From positions 124,001 to 188,000 of the forward strand of contig NZ_JAKKSL010000002.1 of the NCBI RefSeq assembly GCF_022669015.1: 64,000 bases of DNA. The letters run 5' to 3'. This DNA is from Colwellia maritima. Lineage in GTDB: Bacteria > Pseudomonadota > Gammaproteobacteria > Enterobacterales > Alteromonadaceae. Each line of letters opens with the position of its first letter. Positions within the stretch are counted from its first letter, which is position 1. Shown piece after piece: positions 31,735 through 42,331 of the stretch. The translations under genes were made by a program, and so were the position numbers. The notes under the pieces were generated by a model. The model had not been told where the DNA came from, ran no database searches, and saw nothing but the letters and a program-made list of their open reading frames with translations.

Positions 31735-33422
31735 ATGAACGAAGCCTTATACTTGGAAAAGCTAAATATGCTTTGGAATAAAGCTTGGCCTTTAAATACC
31801 CCTCGTTTACCAGAATACCCAAAAGGTAAAAAGCCTTTAAGTGATTACTTAAAACAGTGGGCAGAAGAACAACCTGATAAGCTAGCGCTTTGTTTTTATG
31901 GGAATGATATTACCTATAGTGAACTCGACATATTGAGCACTCGCTTTGCCAATGTATTAATATCTTTGAGCGTAAAACCTGGCGATCGAATAGCTGTTTA
32001 TATGCCAAATTGCCCTCAATTACACATTGCATTTTATGGTATTTTAAAATGTGGTGCTGTTTATGCGCCTTTGAGTCCCTTATCAAAGGGCATGGAACTT
32101 CAGTTTCAACTTAATGATTGTGATACAAATATTGTTATTTGTTTTGATCAGCTTTTACCTATTTTATTACCCGTTAAGGAATTACTTGGTATTGAGCATG
32201 TCATTATGACAAGCATCAGTGAGTTATTACCAAAATCACCAACCATTCCTTTACCAGAACTATTCAAGCTTCCCAAAATAGAAAATGATGAATGTCTGGA
32301 TTTTTATACCGCTGTTCATGCTGCGTCATTAAAAGCTATTACTCATCAACCTAAATTAAATGATATGGCAGCGTTAAATTATACAGGGGGAACAACGGGG
32401 TTACCCAAAGGTTGTATTCATACCCACGGAGACATGCTTTATACCTGCGCAAGTTATGTACCTGTGTCTTTAGGAACAGACCCTAATATGATCAGCTTGA
32501 ATTTTTTACCTGAATTTTGGATTGCTTTGGTGAAAACTCAGGTTTGCTATTTCCTATTTTCAATGGCACAACCATGGTATTGCTTGCTCGGTGGGATGTT
32601 GAAGTTTTTTTATATGCTATTCAGCATTACCGTGTTACTCAATGTGGTTTATTAGTTGATAGTGTTGATGAAATTCTAGAATACCCACAGCTTTATGATT
32701 TTGACATTAGTTCTTTAACAGCCACAGGCTGTATTTCATTTACCAAAAAACTGACTGCTGATTATCGAACACGTTGGCAAGCGCTAACAGGTTGTATATT
32801 GCATGAGTTCAGTTACGGAATGACAGAAACTAATACATGTGACACTTTTACTTTAGGGTTTCAAAGTAATAATTTTGATTTGTCATTTTCACCTACATTT
32901 GTTGGTTTACCCGTTCCAGGCACTGAATTTAAAGTATGTGATTTTGAATCAGGCGAATTAGTGCCTTTAGGAAGCGAGGGAGAATTATGTATTAGATCTC
33001 CTTCCTTATTTAAAGGTTATTGGGGGAGTGAACAAAGAACAACGTTAAATAACAATTGGTTTCATACTGGCGATATTGGCCTAATTACTGACGCCGGATT
33101 CATACGATATTTGGGACGTCGTAAAGAAATGCTAAAAGTAAATGGTATGAGTGTGTTTCCCTCAGAACTAGAAGCAATGCTTGGCCAACACCCTAATATA
33201 CTCGGTAGCGCAGTATTAGGAAAAGAGGATACAAAGCGAGGCCAAAGGGTGATTGCTTTCGTGTTACTCAAACCCAATAGTGCTGAAACAGAACCCTGTT
33301 TAAAAAAATGGTGTGAAGAAAGAATGGCTATATATAAAGTGCCAGACATTATATTTGTAAAAGAACTACCGATGACTGCCACAGGAAAAGTAAAAAAACA
33401 GGATTTGGAGAAATTATTGTGA
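31735..33422 (+). CDS. Acyl-CoA synthetase, AMP-binding family (one frameshift)
   Basis: ANL-superfamily adenylate-forming enzyme that activates a carboxylic acid to its CoA thioester. The P-loop-like motif YTGGTTGLPKG, the later YGMTETN, the TGD motif (WFHTGDIGLITDAG) and the C-terminal lysine region TATGKVKKQDL are all present. The frame breaks near 32526 (FWIA continues as GENSGLLFPIFNG); one missing base restores 562 residues, typical for fatty-acyl-CoA ligases. Its stop overlaps the GTG start of the carboxylase gene (GTGA), so both are translated together and probably act in sequence: activation, then alpha-carboxylation. Confidence 0.9.
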
Positions 33423-36400
33423 GTAAAACCTTTAAACGTATTTTAATTGCCAACCGAGGTGAAATAGCAATACGGATCACCCATACCCTGTCAGCAATGG
33501 GAATAGGATCGGTTGCCGTTTATGCTGAAGATGATAAAAACTCTTTACATACCACTAAAGCCGATGTGGCCGTTCCTTTAAAGGGGAAAGGCGTAAAAGC
33601 ATATTTAGATATTGAGCAATTAATTAGCCTTGCCATTAATAACCAATGTGATGCTATTCATCCCGGTTATGGTTTTCTGTCTGAAAACGTTGATTTTTCT
33701 CGTCAATGTGAAAATAAAGGTATTACTTTTATTGGTGCTAATCCTCATGTTTTATCATTATTGGGTGATAAGGCTCAAGCACGAGAACTGTCAATATCTT
33801 GTAAAGTACCCTTAGTACAAGGGCTTAATAATAGCCTTACTTTAGATGAAGTTATTGACTTTTTTGAGCATAAAAATAACAGTAAACCCATCATGATTAA
33901 AGCGCTTGCCGGTGGTGGCGGTAGAGGCATTAAACCTGTAAATAGAATTGAAGACATAGAACAAGCGTATAACCAATGTCAAAAAGAAGCGTTAGCAGCA
34001 TTTGGCTGTGGTGATTTATATGTTGAACAACTTGTAGAACAGGCGCGTCATATTGAAATACAAGTTATTGGTGATGGCACTGGGGCTGTTAACCATTTAT
34101 GGGAACGTGAGTGTACGCTGCAACGAAATCATCAAAAATTAATGGAGGTAGCACCCAAATCCCTTCATTAGATGAAGACACTCGCCAAAAAATTATAGAA
34201 GCGGCATTAAGGTTAGCGTCAACAGTAAAATATCAAGGATTAGGTACTTTCGAATTTTTACTGGATGCAACAAACCATCATAATTTTTATTTTATGGAGG
34301 CTAATCCTCGGATACAAGTTGAGCATACCGTAACAGAAGAAATTACTGGCTTAGATTTAGTTCAAATACAAATACAGCTTGCCCAAGGAAATACGCTAGC
34401 AGAGTTAAATTTAGTGAATGAGCCTGTAAAATTGGGCTATGCTATGCAAGTTAGGATAAATACAGAATTAATGGATCCTGATGGTACCGTTAGCCCCGCA
34501 ACGGGTGTATTGACCGAATATCAAACCTCTGTGGGTTAGGTGTTCGCGTAGACGGCTACGGCTACCAAAATTATCAGGTCACTCCTGTGTATGACTCACT
34601 TATTGCGAAATTAATCGTTAAAGGTAGTGACTATGTTACTACGGTAAACAAAGTCTATAGAGCCCTATGTGAATTTATAATTGAAGGCGTAAACACTAAT
34701 AAATCAGTATTGTTAAATTTATTACAGCTACCCCAAGTAAAAGAAAATAACATCACGACAAATTTTGTTGAACAGCATTTAACCGCGTTGTTTGCTAAGC
34801 AATCACATCCTGAATTATGTTTTAGTCACAATGATAATGGTTTGCCCACCCAACAGGATTTTAACATACCAATTGATTGTGAAGGAGTGATGTCCCCAAG
34901 TGTAGGCGTTTTGGTTGAGTTGTGTGTTAAAGAGGGAGATACAGTTTTTAAGGGACAAACGCTCGCTCACCTCGAAGCCATGAAAATGGAATTTCCAGTA
35001 AAAGCAACACTCAGTGGCACGATAACGCATATAACCGTGGCGATGGATTCACCAATAAATAGCGCAGAATTGATGTTCATTATTGCACCATCTGATGTTG
35101 ATACAGGTGAAGTTCAAATAGAAAATGAATTAGATTTAGATAGTATACGAGATGACTTGTTAGAAGTTTTACAGCGCCATGAACAGTTAAATGATGATGC
35201 AAGACCGAAAGCCGTGCAAAAGCGTCATGAAAAAGGGATGCGTACAGCACGCGAAAATATAAATCATTTACTTGATGAAGATAGCTTTAATGAATATGGC
35301 GCAATGCTGATAGCTGCCCAACGTAAACGTTTTTCTGTAGACGAATTAAGAAAAATGAGCCCTGCTGATGGTTTAGTTGCCGGTACGGGGACAGTAAATA
35401 ATGCTATTTTTGATGATGACTCATCTCGTTGTATTGCCATGTCGTACGATTACACTGTCTTTGCCGGCACACAAGGGATTATGAACCATAAAAAAATGGA
35501 TAGAATGCTTGATCTAGCTAAGCAATGGCGTATACCCGTCATTTTATTTGCAGAAGGGGGCGGAGGTAGACCATCAGATACTGATTTTAATGGTATTGCC
35601 GGGCTAGATTGCCATACTTTTGTTGCAATGGCAGCATTATCAGGATTAGTGCCAACGATAGGTATTGTTGCAGGACGATGTTTTGCAGGAAATGCCGCTT
35701 TACTTGGTGTTTGCGATGTGGTGATTGCTACAAAATCAGCATCTATTGGAATGGTCGGCCCTGCTATGATCGAAGGAGGGGGTTTAGGAACATTTACAGC
35801 GGAAGAAGTTGGTCCAGTTTCTGTGCAATCACCCAATGGCGTTATTGATATATTGGTTGAAAATGAACAAGAAGCCGTTGATACAGCCAAAAAATATTTA
35901 TCATATTTTCAAGGAGCAGTAACAAACTGGCAAAGTGATGACCAACGCAAGTTAAGGCATTATATTCCTGAAAATCGCATGCGTATTTATAATATTAGAG
36001 ACCTCATTAGCACTATTGCAGATATCGACACTGTACTGGAAATACGTCAAGATTTTGCGCCTGGGATTATCACGTCATTGATCAGAATTGAAGGCAAACC
36101 TTTTGGACTTATAGCAAATAATCCAAGCTATTTAGGTGGAGCTATTGATGCGGTATCTGGTGATAAAATGTCTCGCTTTATGCGGTTATGTAACGCATTT
36201 AATATACCAATGATATCACTTTGTGACACACCAGGTTTTATGGTTGGGCCAGAGGCTGAAAAACAAGCAACAGTGCGTCATATCGCTCGAATTTTTGCTG
36301 CTGCCGGCAGTTTAACCGTACCATTTTTTACTATTGTACTGCGCAAAGGCTACGGTTTAGGTGCTCAAGCAATGGCCGCCGGTAGTATGCATTCGCCCGT

Positions 36401-36701
36401 ATTTACAGCGTCATGGCCTACGGGGGAGTTTGGCGCGATGGGGGTTGAAGGCGCAATTAGTTTGGCTTTTTCAAAACAGCTTGCGGCAATAGACGATATT
36501 AATGAACGTGAAAAAATGTTTAAATCTTTAGTTGATAAAGCTTATGAAAATGGTAAAGCATTGAATATGGCCAGTTACATGGAGATTGACGCAGTGATTG
36601 ACCCTTTAGACACAAGAAAATGGATATTAAGAGGGTTAAAAGCAACACCACAACCCAATAACAAAACAGAGACAAAACATTCGTTTATTGATACTTGGTA
36701 A
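33419..36701 (+). CDS. Single-chain biotin-dependent acyl-CoA carboxylase (two frameshifts)
   Basis: All activities of an acyl-CoA carboxylase in one chain of about 1094 residues. The biotin carboxylase (residues 1-450) has ILIANRGEIAIRI, AIHPGYGFLSEN, the glycine-rich ATP loop KALAGGGGRGI and EANPRIQVEHTVTE. The biotin carrier follows with the biotinylation site EAMKMEF (near 525), then the carboxyltransferase (from about 600) with FAEGGGGRPSD and the late segment LCDTPGFMVG, KGYGLGAQAMAAGS. The arrangement resembles the single-chain long-chain acyl-CoA carboxylases. Frameshifts near 34157 (missing A) and 34533 (missing G) both repair cleanly. It starts at a GTG overlapping the synthetase stop. 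The acyl substrate cannot be told from sequence. Confidence 0.9.
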
Positions 36702-36744
36702 CTTGTATTAATTAACTCGCACGCGAATCTCTGCGAATAAACCC

Positions 36745-36775
36745 GATAAGGTTGTTTGCTGTTAACAACCTTATC
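36745..36775 (+). terminator. Hairpin after the carboxylase gene
   Basis: Perfect 12-bp stem GATAAGGTTGTT / AACAACCTTATC with a seven-base loop, 44 bp after the carboxylase stop. A T run is lacking, so termination strength is uncertain. Confidence 0.65.
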
Positions 36776-36886
36776 AATGAATTACAGGGGCTAAAAAAGG
36801 GAAGGGTGACAAAGTAAAGTAGCAAGAGTCATATCATTCTTACATGTCACCAGACTCCGTTATATTTTGATGCTATTAAAGTCTAT

Positions 36887-37834
36887 TTAGCGATGTATTG
36901 CGGAGATAAATTCAGGGAAGGTATTAAAACACCATTGTGGGTTGTATTGTGCAATATCTTCGCCGTAGTTATAACCGTAAGTTAAACCAACACTGTCTAT
37001 ATTCGCTGCCTTTGCAGCTAATACCAAGTTGATTAAGTTCTTTCCCACTCAGCGAGAATTAAAAGGCTTAGAGGCAAGGCATTGATTGAAGAGAATGGTT
37101 ATTCCCTTGTCAAAATCAATAACGCCGCATATAAGCCTTTTAAACTCGCCCTTCGGAGCTCATTAGCAACCTGATAACATCACAAAATTGAAGAAATATA
37201 GAGTAACTATGTTTAATCAATTTTGCTTGTTCTAAGCTCGCTAATGAAGCTCTGAGTTGGGAAGAAATTTAATCAAATTGGTATAATATATCATTCTTAG
37301 AATCACCAATCATTAAGCATTGCTCTGCCATCACGTCAAGTTGTTTTAAGGCTAAAAATAGTGGTGCCTTGGATCAGGTTTTTTTTCTGGTAAGGTATCA
37401 CCACCAATGAATATTTCAAACATATCACTAATACCTAAACCTGATAATATTGGTTGAATAAAATCTTCAGGTTTGTTGGTAATTATCGCTAAACGAAAGC
37501 CCTCATTTTTTAACGTAATTAAACCCTCTTTAACACCCTTGTATAAAACAGAATTAACACATAAACATTCTTGATAATGAGTTAAAAAAGTAGCTAAAGC
37601 ACTCTGCACTATCCTTGTATCTAGCGTTTTATCCACTGTAGATGAGCCTGATAATGCGCGTTCTATTAATGATTTAGCACCATTACCTACCCAATGGCGA
37701 ATACTTTCTTCATCAAATTCAGCTTTATTTAAATCTTTTAACGTTCTATTGACCGCTAAAGCAAGATCTGGCGCACTGTCTACCAAAGTGCCGTCAAGGT
37801 CGAAAAGTAATACCTGTTTTTGTTTTATGCTCAT
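36887..37834 (-). pseudogene. gph: Phosphoglycolate phosphatase, disrupted by a MITE
   Basis: HAD-family phosphatase that removes 2-phosphoglycolate. The N-terminal motif LLFDLDGTLVDSAPDLA (HAD motif I), IITNKP (motif II) and KKPDP (motif III) are seen, then after one missing A near 37373 the frame continues FLALKQLDVMAEQCLMIGDS to KNDIL (motif IV). There a 262-bp element (37022-37283) interrupts it. After the element the original C-terminus resumes: LAAKAANIDSVGLTYGYNYG, ending EFISAIHR at 36887. Removing the element and one TAA target copy gives an intact 227-residue frame. As it stands, translation stops inside the element's terminal repeat, losing about 45 residues but keeping the catalytic motifs. 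Confidence 0.9.
37022..37283. repeat. MITE-like element, family 2, inserted in gph
   Basis: A 262-bp element with terminal inverted repeats: the left end reads TACCAAGTTGATTAAGTTCT and the reverse complement of the right end TACCAATTTGATTAAATTTC. It is flanked by a TAA target duplication at 37019-37021 and 37284-37286. It has no coding capacity; the interior contains AAGGCATTGATTGAAGAGAA and AACTCGCCCTTCGGAGCTCA, which I recall as a common dispersed repeat in Alteromonadales genomes (memory, not checked). The terminal TACCAA is shared with family 1. Confidence 0.9.
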
Positions 37835-37925
37835 AAAGATTTCAATCAGTATATTAAGTTAGTTGGAATTTATAGAATTATATCACTCAAGTAAAACAAT
37901 TATCTAAGTAGAACAGGTAAGTGTG

Positions 37926-39092
37926 CTACTGGCTGACATTATTTCGGCCTTTCTTTTTAGCGCGATAAAGTGCTAAATCAGCATTTTTTAATGCTTGCTC
38001 AAAACTTTGTTTAGGCGCTCTTTGCGCAACACCTATTGATACCGCCACATTCACCTTTTTGTTATTATTCTTTTTAACGTTCCTGCTCGTTTTACCTGTT
38101 CGTTGTGCGCTACGGATTACCATGTCGTAGTTAGCAATACTTTGGCGTAGTTTATCTAACACCGGAATAGCTTGTTCAGCTGTTTTTCTTGGAAAAACAA
38201 TAGTGAACTCTTCGCCGCCATAGCGATAAATTTTACCACCACCACGCACTTCAGTCATTCTTGCAGCAACAAGCTTTAAAACTTCATCACCAATATCATG
38301 ACCATAGGTGTCGTTAAATTTTTTAAAATGATCAATATCAAGCATCGCCACTGTGTATTTGCGCCCAAGTGATAAGGCGAGTTGATTTAGTGCACGACGA
38401 GTCGGCAACCCAGTTAAATCATCTCGGTAAGCTAAATAGTACGAATCAGTGCTAACGGCGAGTAAATATAGTGCAGACATTACTAGGGCAATAAGCGACC
38501 AAGGCAAAGTTATTATGCTTAGCTGATTTAAATACCAAACAATAAACGTAATGAGTAGCGCTGTGAGTGTTAAATCGTGATTTTTTATACTACGCCACAT
38601 TAATAAAATACCTATGAGTCCAAGTGGTATGGTAATAGGAATATAGGGTGAAACAGATTTCCACAATGGCGTTTGTGGTACTAAGCTATTTAAATTCTGG
38701 TTCAGTTGCAGCCAAAAAAATGTCAGTACTCCAAACAAAGCAATAAATATAAGCCGACTGACGAGATGAACAGATAAAAGTGCTCGATCTTTTATTAAAG
38801 CCAATAACATTAATAAGCTAGCACCGTATAAAAATAGCCATTGCTTATTCAACATTAAAGATTTGGTGTTAATAGATGGGGAGTTTGTTGCCACTAAAAA
38901 CAGCAGCCAAAAGCCGCATAAAATAGCTATTCTACTGCGATTAAATTGGGTTGCAAATATTGCCGTAACTATCAGTAATGGATAAACCAAGAAGTTGACT
39001 AACGTTAATTTACTTTGCCACTGTATTTGAAAGTGAATTAATAATGAGAATAAGCCTGTAACTGCAATTAAACATAATAATGTAGACTTCAT
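37926..39092 (-). CDS. Membrane diguanylate cyclase (GGDEF)
   Basis: Intact protein of about 388 residues. The N-terminal half has seven or eight hydrophobic segments (for example LCLIAVTGLFSLLIHF, LIFIALFGVLTFFWLQL, LPWSLIALVMSALYLLA) and probably senses a membrane-related signal. The C-terminal GGDEF domain begins YRDDLTGLPTRRALN, with LDIDHFKKFNDTYGHDIGDE and active-site RYGGEEF. The usual inhibitory RxxD motif five residues before GGEEF is absent (VRGGGKIY), so product feedback at that site is not expected. Start chosen at the ATG 39092; the open frame extends to a TTG at 39122. Confidence 0.9.
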   Translation of the reverse strand: MKSTLLCLIAVTGLFSLLIHFQIQWQSKLTLVNFLVYPLLIVTAIFATQFNRSRIAILCGFWLLFLVATNSPSINTKSLMLNKQWLFLYGASLLMLLALIKDRALLSVHLVSRLIFIALFGVLTFFWLQLNQNLNSLVPQTPLWKSVSPYIPITIPLGLIGILLMWRSIKNHDLTLTALLITFIVWYLNQLSIITLPWSLIALVMSALYLLAVSTDSYYLAYRDDLTGLPTRRALNQLALSLGRKYTVAMLDIDHFKKFNDTYGHDIGDEVLKLVAARMTEVRGGGKIYRYGGEEFTIVFPRKTAEQAIPVLDKLRQSIANYDMVIRSAQRTGKTSRNVKKNNNKKVNVAVSIGVAQRAPKQSFEQALKNADLALYRAKKKGRNNVSQ

Positions 39093-39244
39093 CCCTTTTA
39101 ACTTAACCAACTGAAACTCCAAAAACTTCTACTCAAACAAAGTGACTATTGTATTGATATACTTATTGCTTTTCTACTTTTAGATTAAATAAGCGCTTGA
39201 AGCTTTATGTGAAGCCATATTGATTGAGTCTAATCAATATATAA

Positions 39245-39272
39245 AAACGCCATAAGAAAGCTTATGGCGTTT
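39245..39272 (-). terminator. Hairpin terminator after the metalloprotease gene
   Basis: Perfect 12-bp stem AAACGCCATAAG / CTTATGGCGTTT with a four-base loop. On the minus strand it follows the protease stop by about 80 bp and is followed by TTTAT. Confidence 0.75.
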
Positions 39273-39353
39273 AACATAGTTCTATCGTTTTTTGTCACAA
39301 AATTAATTTACCGTATGAGAGACATTAAACATAATCTCTGCGGGGTTAGGTGA

Positions 39354-41639
39354 TTAAAAAATTGTAACTTGCACGTCAATCCAAGCATTTGCAGTACCTA
39401 ATGTTCCACCTTTAGCAACAGGGTAGATGCTAAAGCCATTCCATGGGTCAGTAAATGTTTGATTAATTTGTAATGGTGCATCATTGAAATCTTCAGGCGC
39501 CCAAGTTGAGCTACGGGAGTTAGGTGTAGCATCGAGTAATAATGAATTATGATTGTACCATGGTGCATTGTTTATGATATCTGCTGTATTATCGAGGTAA
39601 TTAATTAAATTAATTGAAATACCATTTTCTAAAAACGGCGTGCGAATTGGCGATGGACTATTAATTTCACTTTTCTCGACCGTTCTATATTCGATAAAAT
39701 AAGTTTTATCACCCGTACCACCTGATTTTAATTTAAGACCTATAATACCAGGAGCATTATGACCTGAGGCTGTACCATGGTTAAATGTATATAAACGATA
39801 GGTACCGGATGTTGTGATTGTAGGTACATCAGTATCACTAAACCAGTTGAAATAGTTCTTATAAGCTAAGTTAATTTCTTCTAGTGTGTGTCCACCCATA
39901 CCCATTAAATCAAATACGTTGGCGTAGTTAAGTATACTGTCATTTGCATTACCATTAAGGGTGCTGTTACCACCTTCAAGTCCCATTGCGTGTTGTAAAC
40001 CCATTGCATGAATAGCTTCATGAGCGATAGTACTTGCTGCATGCGTATAAATCTCCATTAACGGTGGACCTGCTTGCGAGTTAATTGCTGTTAAATCTGC
40101 ACCGTCATTTGGACCAATTTTTTCAGATGTCACCATCACAATAGTTGCTTCACCAGGGAAGTTTGGATCAACACCGGTGTTAACAATTTGTTCTTTATAT
40201 TCTTTAGCCCATCTCGCCTTGTCGTTGTCGTAAACCGAACTATTACTTGGCATAGTGATTTTATTCTTTATTTCCCAAGTAAAAGTAAATTTACCATACG
40301 ATTGCTCAGTGAAGTATTGCTTAGCAATTTCCATTTCTGCATTGATTTGAGCGGTAGTAAACGATAAGTCTTTATTAGGGAATCTAAAAGGGTAAACAAT
40401 GACGTGTAATCTATCGTAATCGTAGCCGTCGTTACCGGGATCAACAGCGCCTGGCGTTACACGACAACTCGTTTTATTAAAATCAGCAACAACACTTACG
40501 CCTTTAAATAAACCTTCTAAGCTAACATTGTTCCAACCATTTTTAGGTTGATTAAGTACTACACATTCAGTGTTGCCAACATGCGAAGACCTAATGCTGT
40601 CATCGCCTGCCACTGGCCAACCATTAGCGCTACCCGCGAGTGTTAAGTTACCCAACCCATGAGCAGAACTAAAAGCAATGCTTGTCACATCTAAATTAAA
40701 AGTAGACACACTAAAGCCATGTTTACTTGACGCTGCAGGCACACAAACTGGTACACCATCAGTTAATGAACCAACCGTTGTAGGCTCTTGCGTTGCGCAA
40801 ATATCTGCTAATACATCTGTGTTAATTGGATCTGTTGGGTTTGTTGGATCAGTCGGATCTGTTGAGCCAAACATCTAAAGTTTGTACCGTAATAGTTGAA
40901 CTCCATGCAGAAGTGTTAGTACTATTTTTAGCATGCATGGTGTAGTAATACGTAGAGTTAGGCGATAACGATGAATCATTATAGCTAGTTGTATTTGCTC
41001 CAGGCGTTGCAATAGTTACCCAAGAGCCACCAGGTGCTGAACGTTGTAAAGTAAAGCTATCCTCGTTATTAGAGTTATCACTCCATGTGAGGTTAATTGA
41101 GTTTGTTCCTGGAGAGCCTGCAAGGTTATTTGGCGCAGGAACTGGGCCTGTATTATTACCACCTGAGCCACCACCAGTATCACCACTACCAGTATCTCTA
41201 CCAATTGAAGTTCTACATGATGTTGCATCAAAATCAACAGACAAAGATGCGTTGTTACGTGTACCTGTAACGGCAATCATGGTCCAATATTGGTTAGGGT
41301 TAGATATAATGACACATTCACTATTAGTGCCACTGTTAAAGATTTGTAAGCAGTACTGTTTGATGCCGTGCTCGGCCAAACACCTGCACCAACATAAAGG
41401 TTTAGGTCACCAGTACCATGCGCTGTACTTATAGCTATACTGTTATGATTGCTTGCACCACCTAAACTAAGGTAGGCAGTACCATTATTGCTAACGCAGA
41501 TGGGAGAGCCGTCTGATATTGAAGTGGAGGCCCCTTGTGTTGCACACATATCGGGCAAGTCTGCAGCGAAAGCATTTGCGATGCCGAGGTTTGCTGCAAT
41601 GACACTTGTTGTAATATAGAAAATTCTTTTATATTTCAT
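39354..41639 (-). CDS. Secreted metzincin-type metalloprotease with FN3 and PPC domains (two frameshifts)
   Basis: Predicted secreted protease, about 761 residues. A signal peptide (IFYITTSVIAANLGIANAFA) precedes a PPC-like domain (DMCATQGASTSISDGSPICV), a fibronectin type III domain (APNNLAGSPGTNSINLTWSD), a Pro/Thr linker with repeated TDP, a second PPC-like domain and the catalytic domain. The zinc motif is TIAHEAIHAMGLQHAMGLE (HExxHxxGxxH) with a Met-turn region NVFDLMGMGG, as in M11/gametolysin-like metzincins. Frames break near 41344 (T missing) and 40870 (T extra); both cancel. It lies beside the CadC-like regulator and resembles the collagenase at 44740 in its PPC domains. Confidence 0.85.
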
Positions 41640-42331
41640 AATTATTATCTTTTTTTGCATGAATTTACATGGGTGTTTTAAAAGTATTTTTTAAGTACTC
41701 ATGCTCTCTAACGATATCCTTTGTTTAATAAATTCTTCCCTGCTTGAAGTTAAAATCTCATTTTTTCTTTAGAATTTCTTCTTCAACTTCCAAGTGATTA
41801 TTTAATCTTGAAAATTTAAATTAATAGTTTTTTCATGTTTGTGTCATGAAAAATTCATAAATAAATGTTAGGCGTATAAAATATCACCATATCGAATCTA
41901 TATTGAAAAAAGTAAGTAGGTCAAATAGTTTTTAAATTTAAATTTGTTTTATTATTTCTAGTAAAATCAAAGACTAATAAGTGACTTTAAATGATTTTTT
42001 ATGATTTTACATGACAATTAATGACGCTAGATTACAGAGGCAAAAGAAGAGTGAATAATATATTAACTGACCCTTTGGTTAATAAAATGATGATTGACGG
42101 TGAAATTTGAATAGAAATATTTTTAGATAGCACAACATTATTTTCTAAATGACTAAACTTAAAAATAGCATTGCTGTTAAGTTTTACTACTGATTTTTCT
42201 TAAGCTAATTGGAAAGCATAGGTAATGAATGGAAAATTGAATATTTTATATCTTATACCTAGTAAGTTATGTAATTTTTATGCAATCTAACTTACACTTA
42301 AAAGAAGGTGTAATAGAAAAATAGCAGTAAC
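41640..42331. other. AT-rich region between protease and regulator genes
   Basis: About 690 bp between two divergent genes. It must contain the promoters for the metalloprotease (minus) and the CadC-like regulator (plus). I see no repeat copy, RNA gene or convincing palindromic operator. Confidence 0.4.

Noticed and set aside
35609..35848. Plus-strand cysteine-rich frame inside the carboxylase gene
   Set aside because: Out-of-frame shadow of the conserved carboxyltransferase domain.
41016..41434. Overlapping open frames on both strands inside the metalloprotease gene
   Set aside because: Shadows of the protease; the real frame has signal, FN3 and PPC domains.
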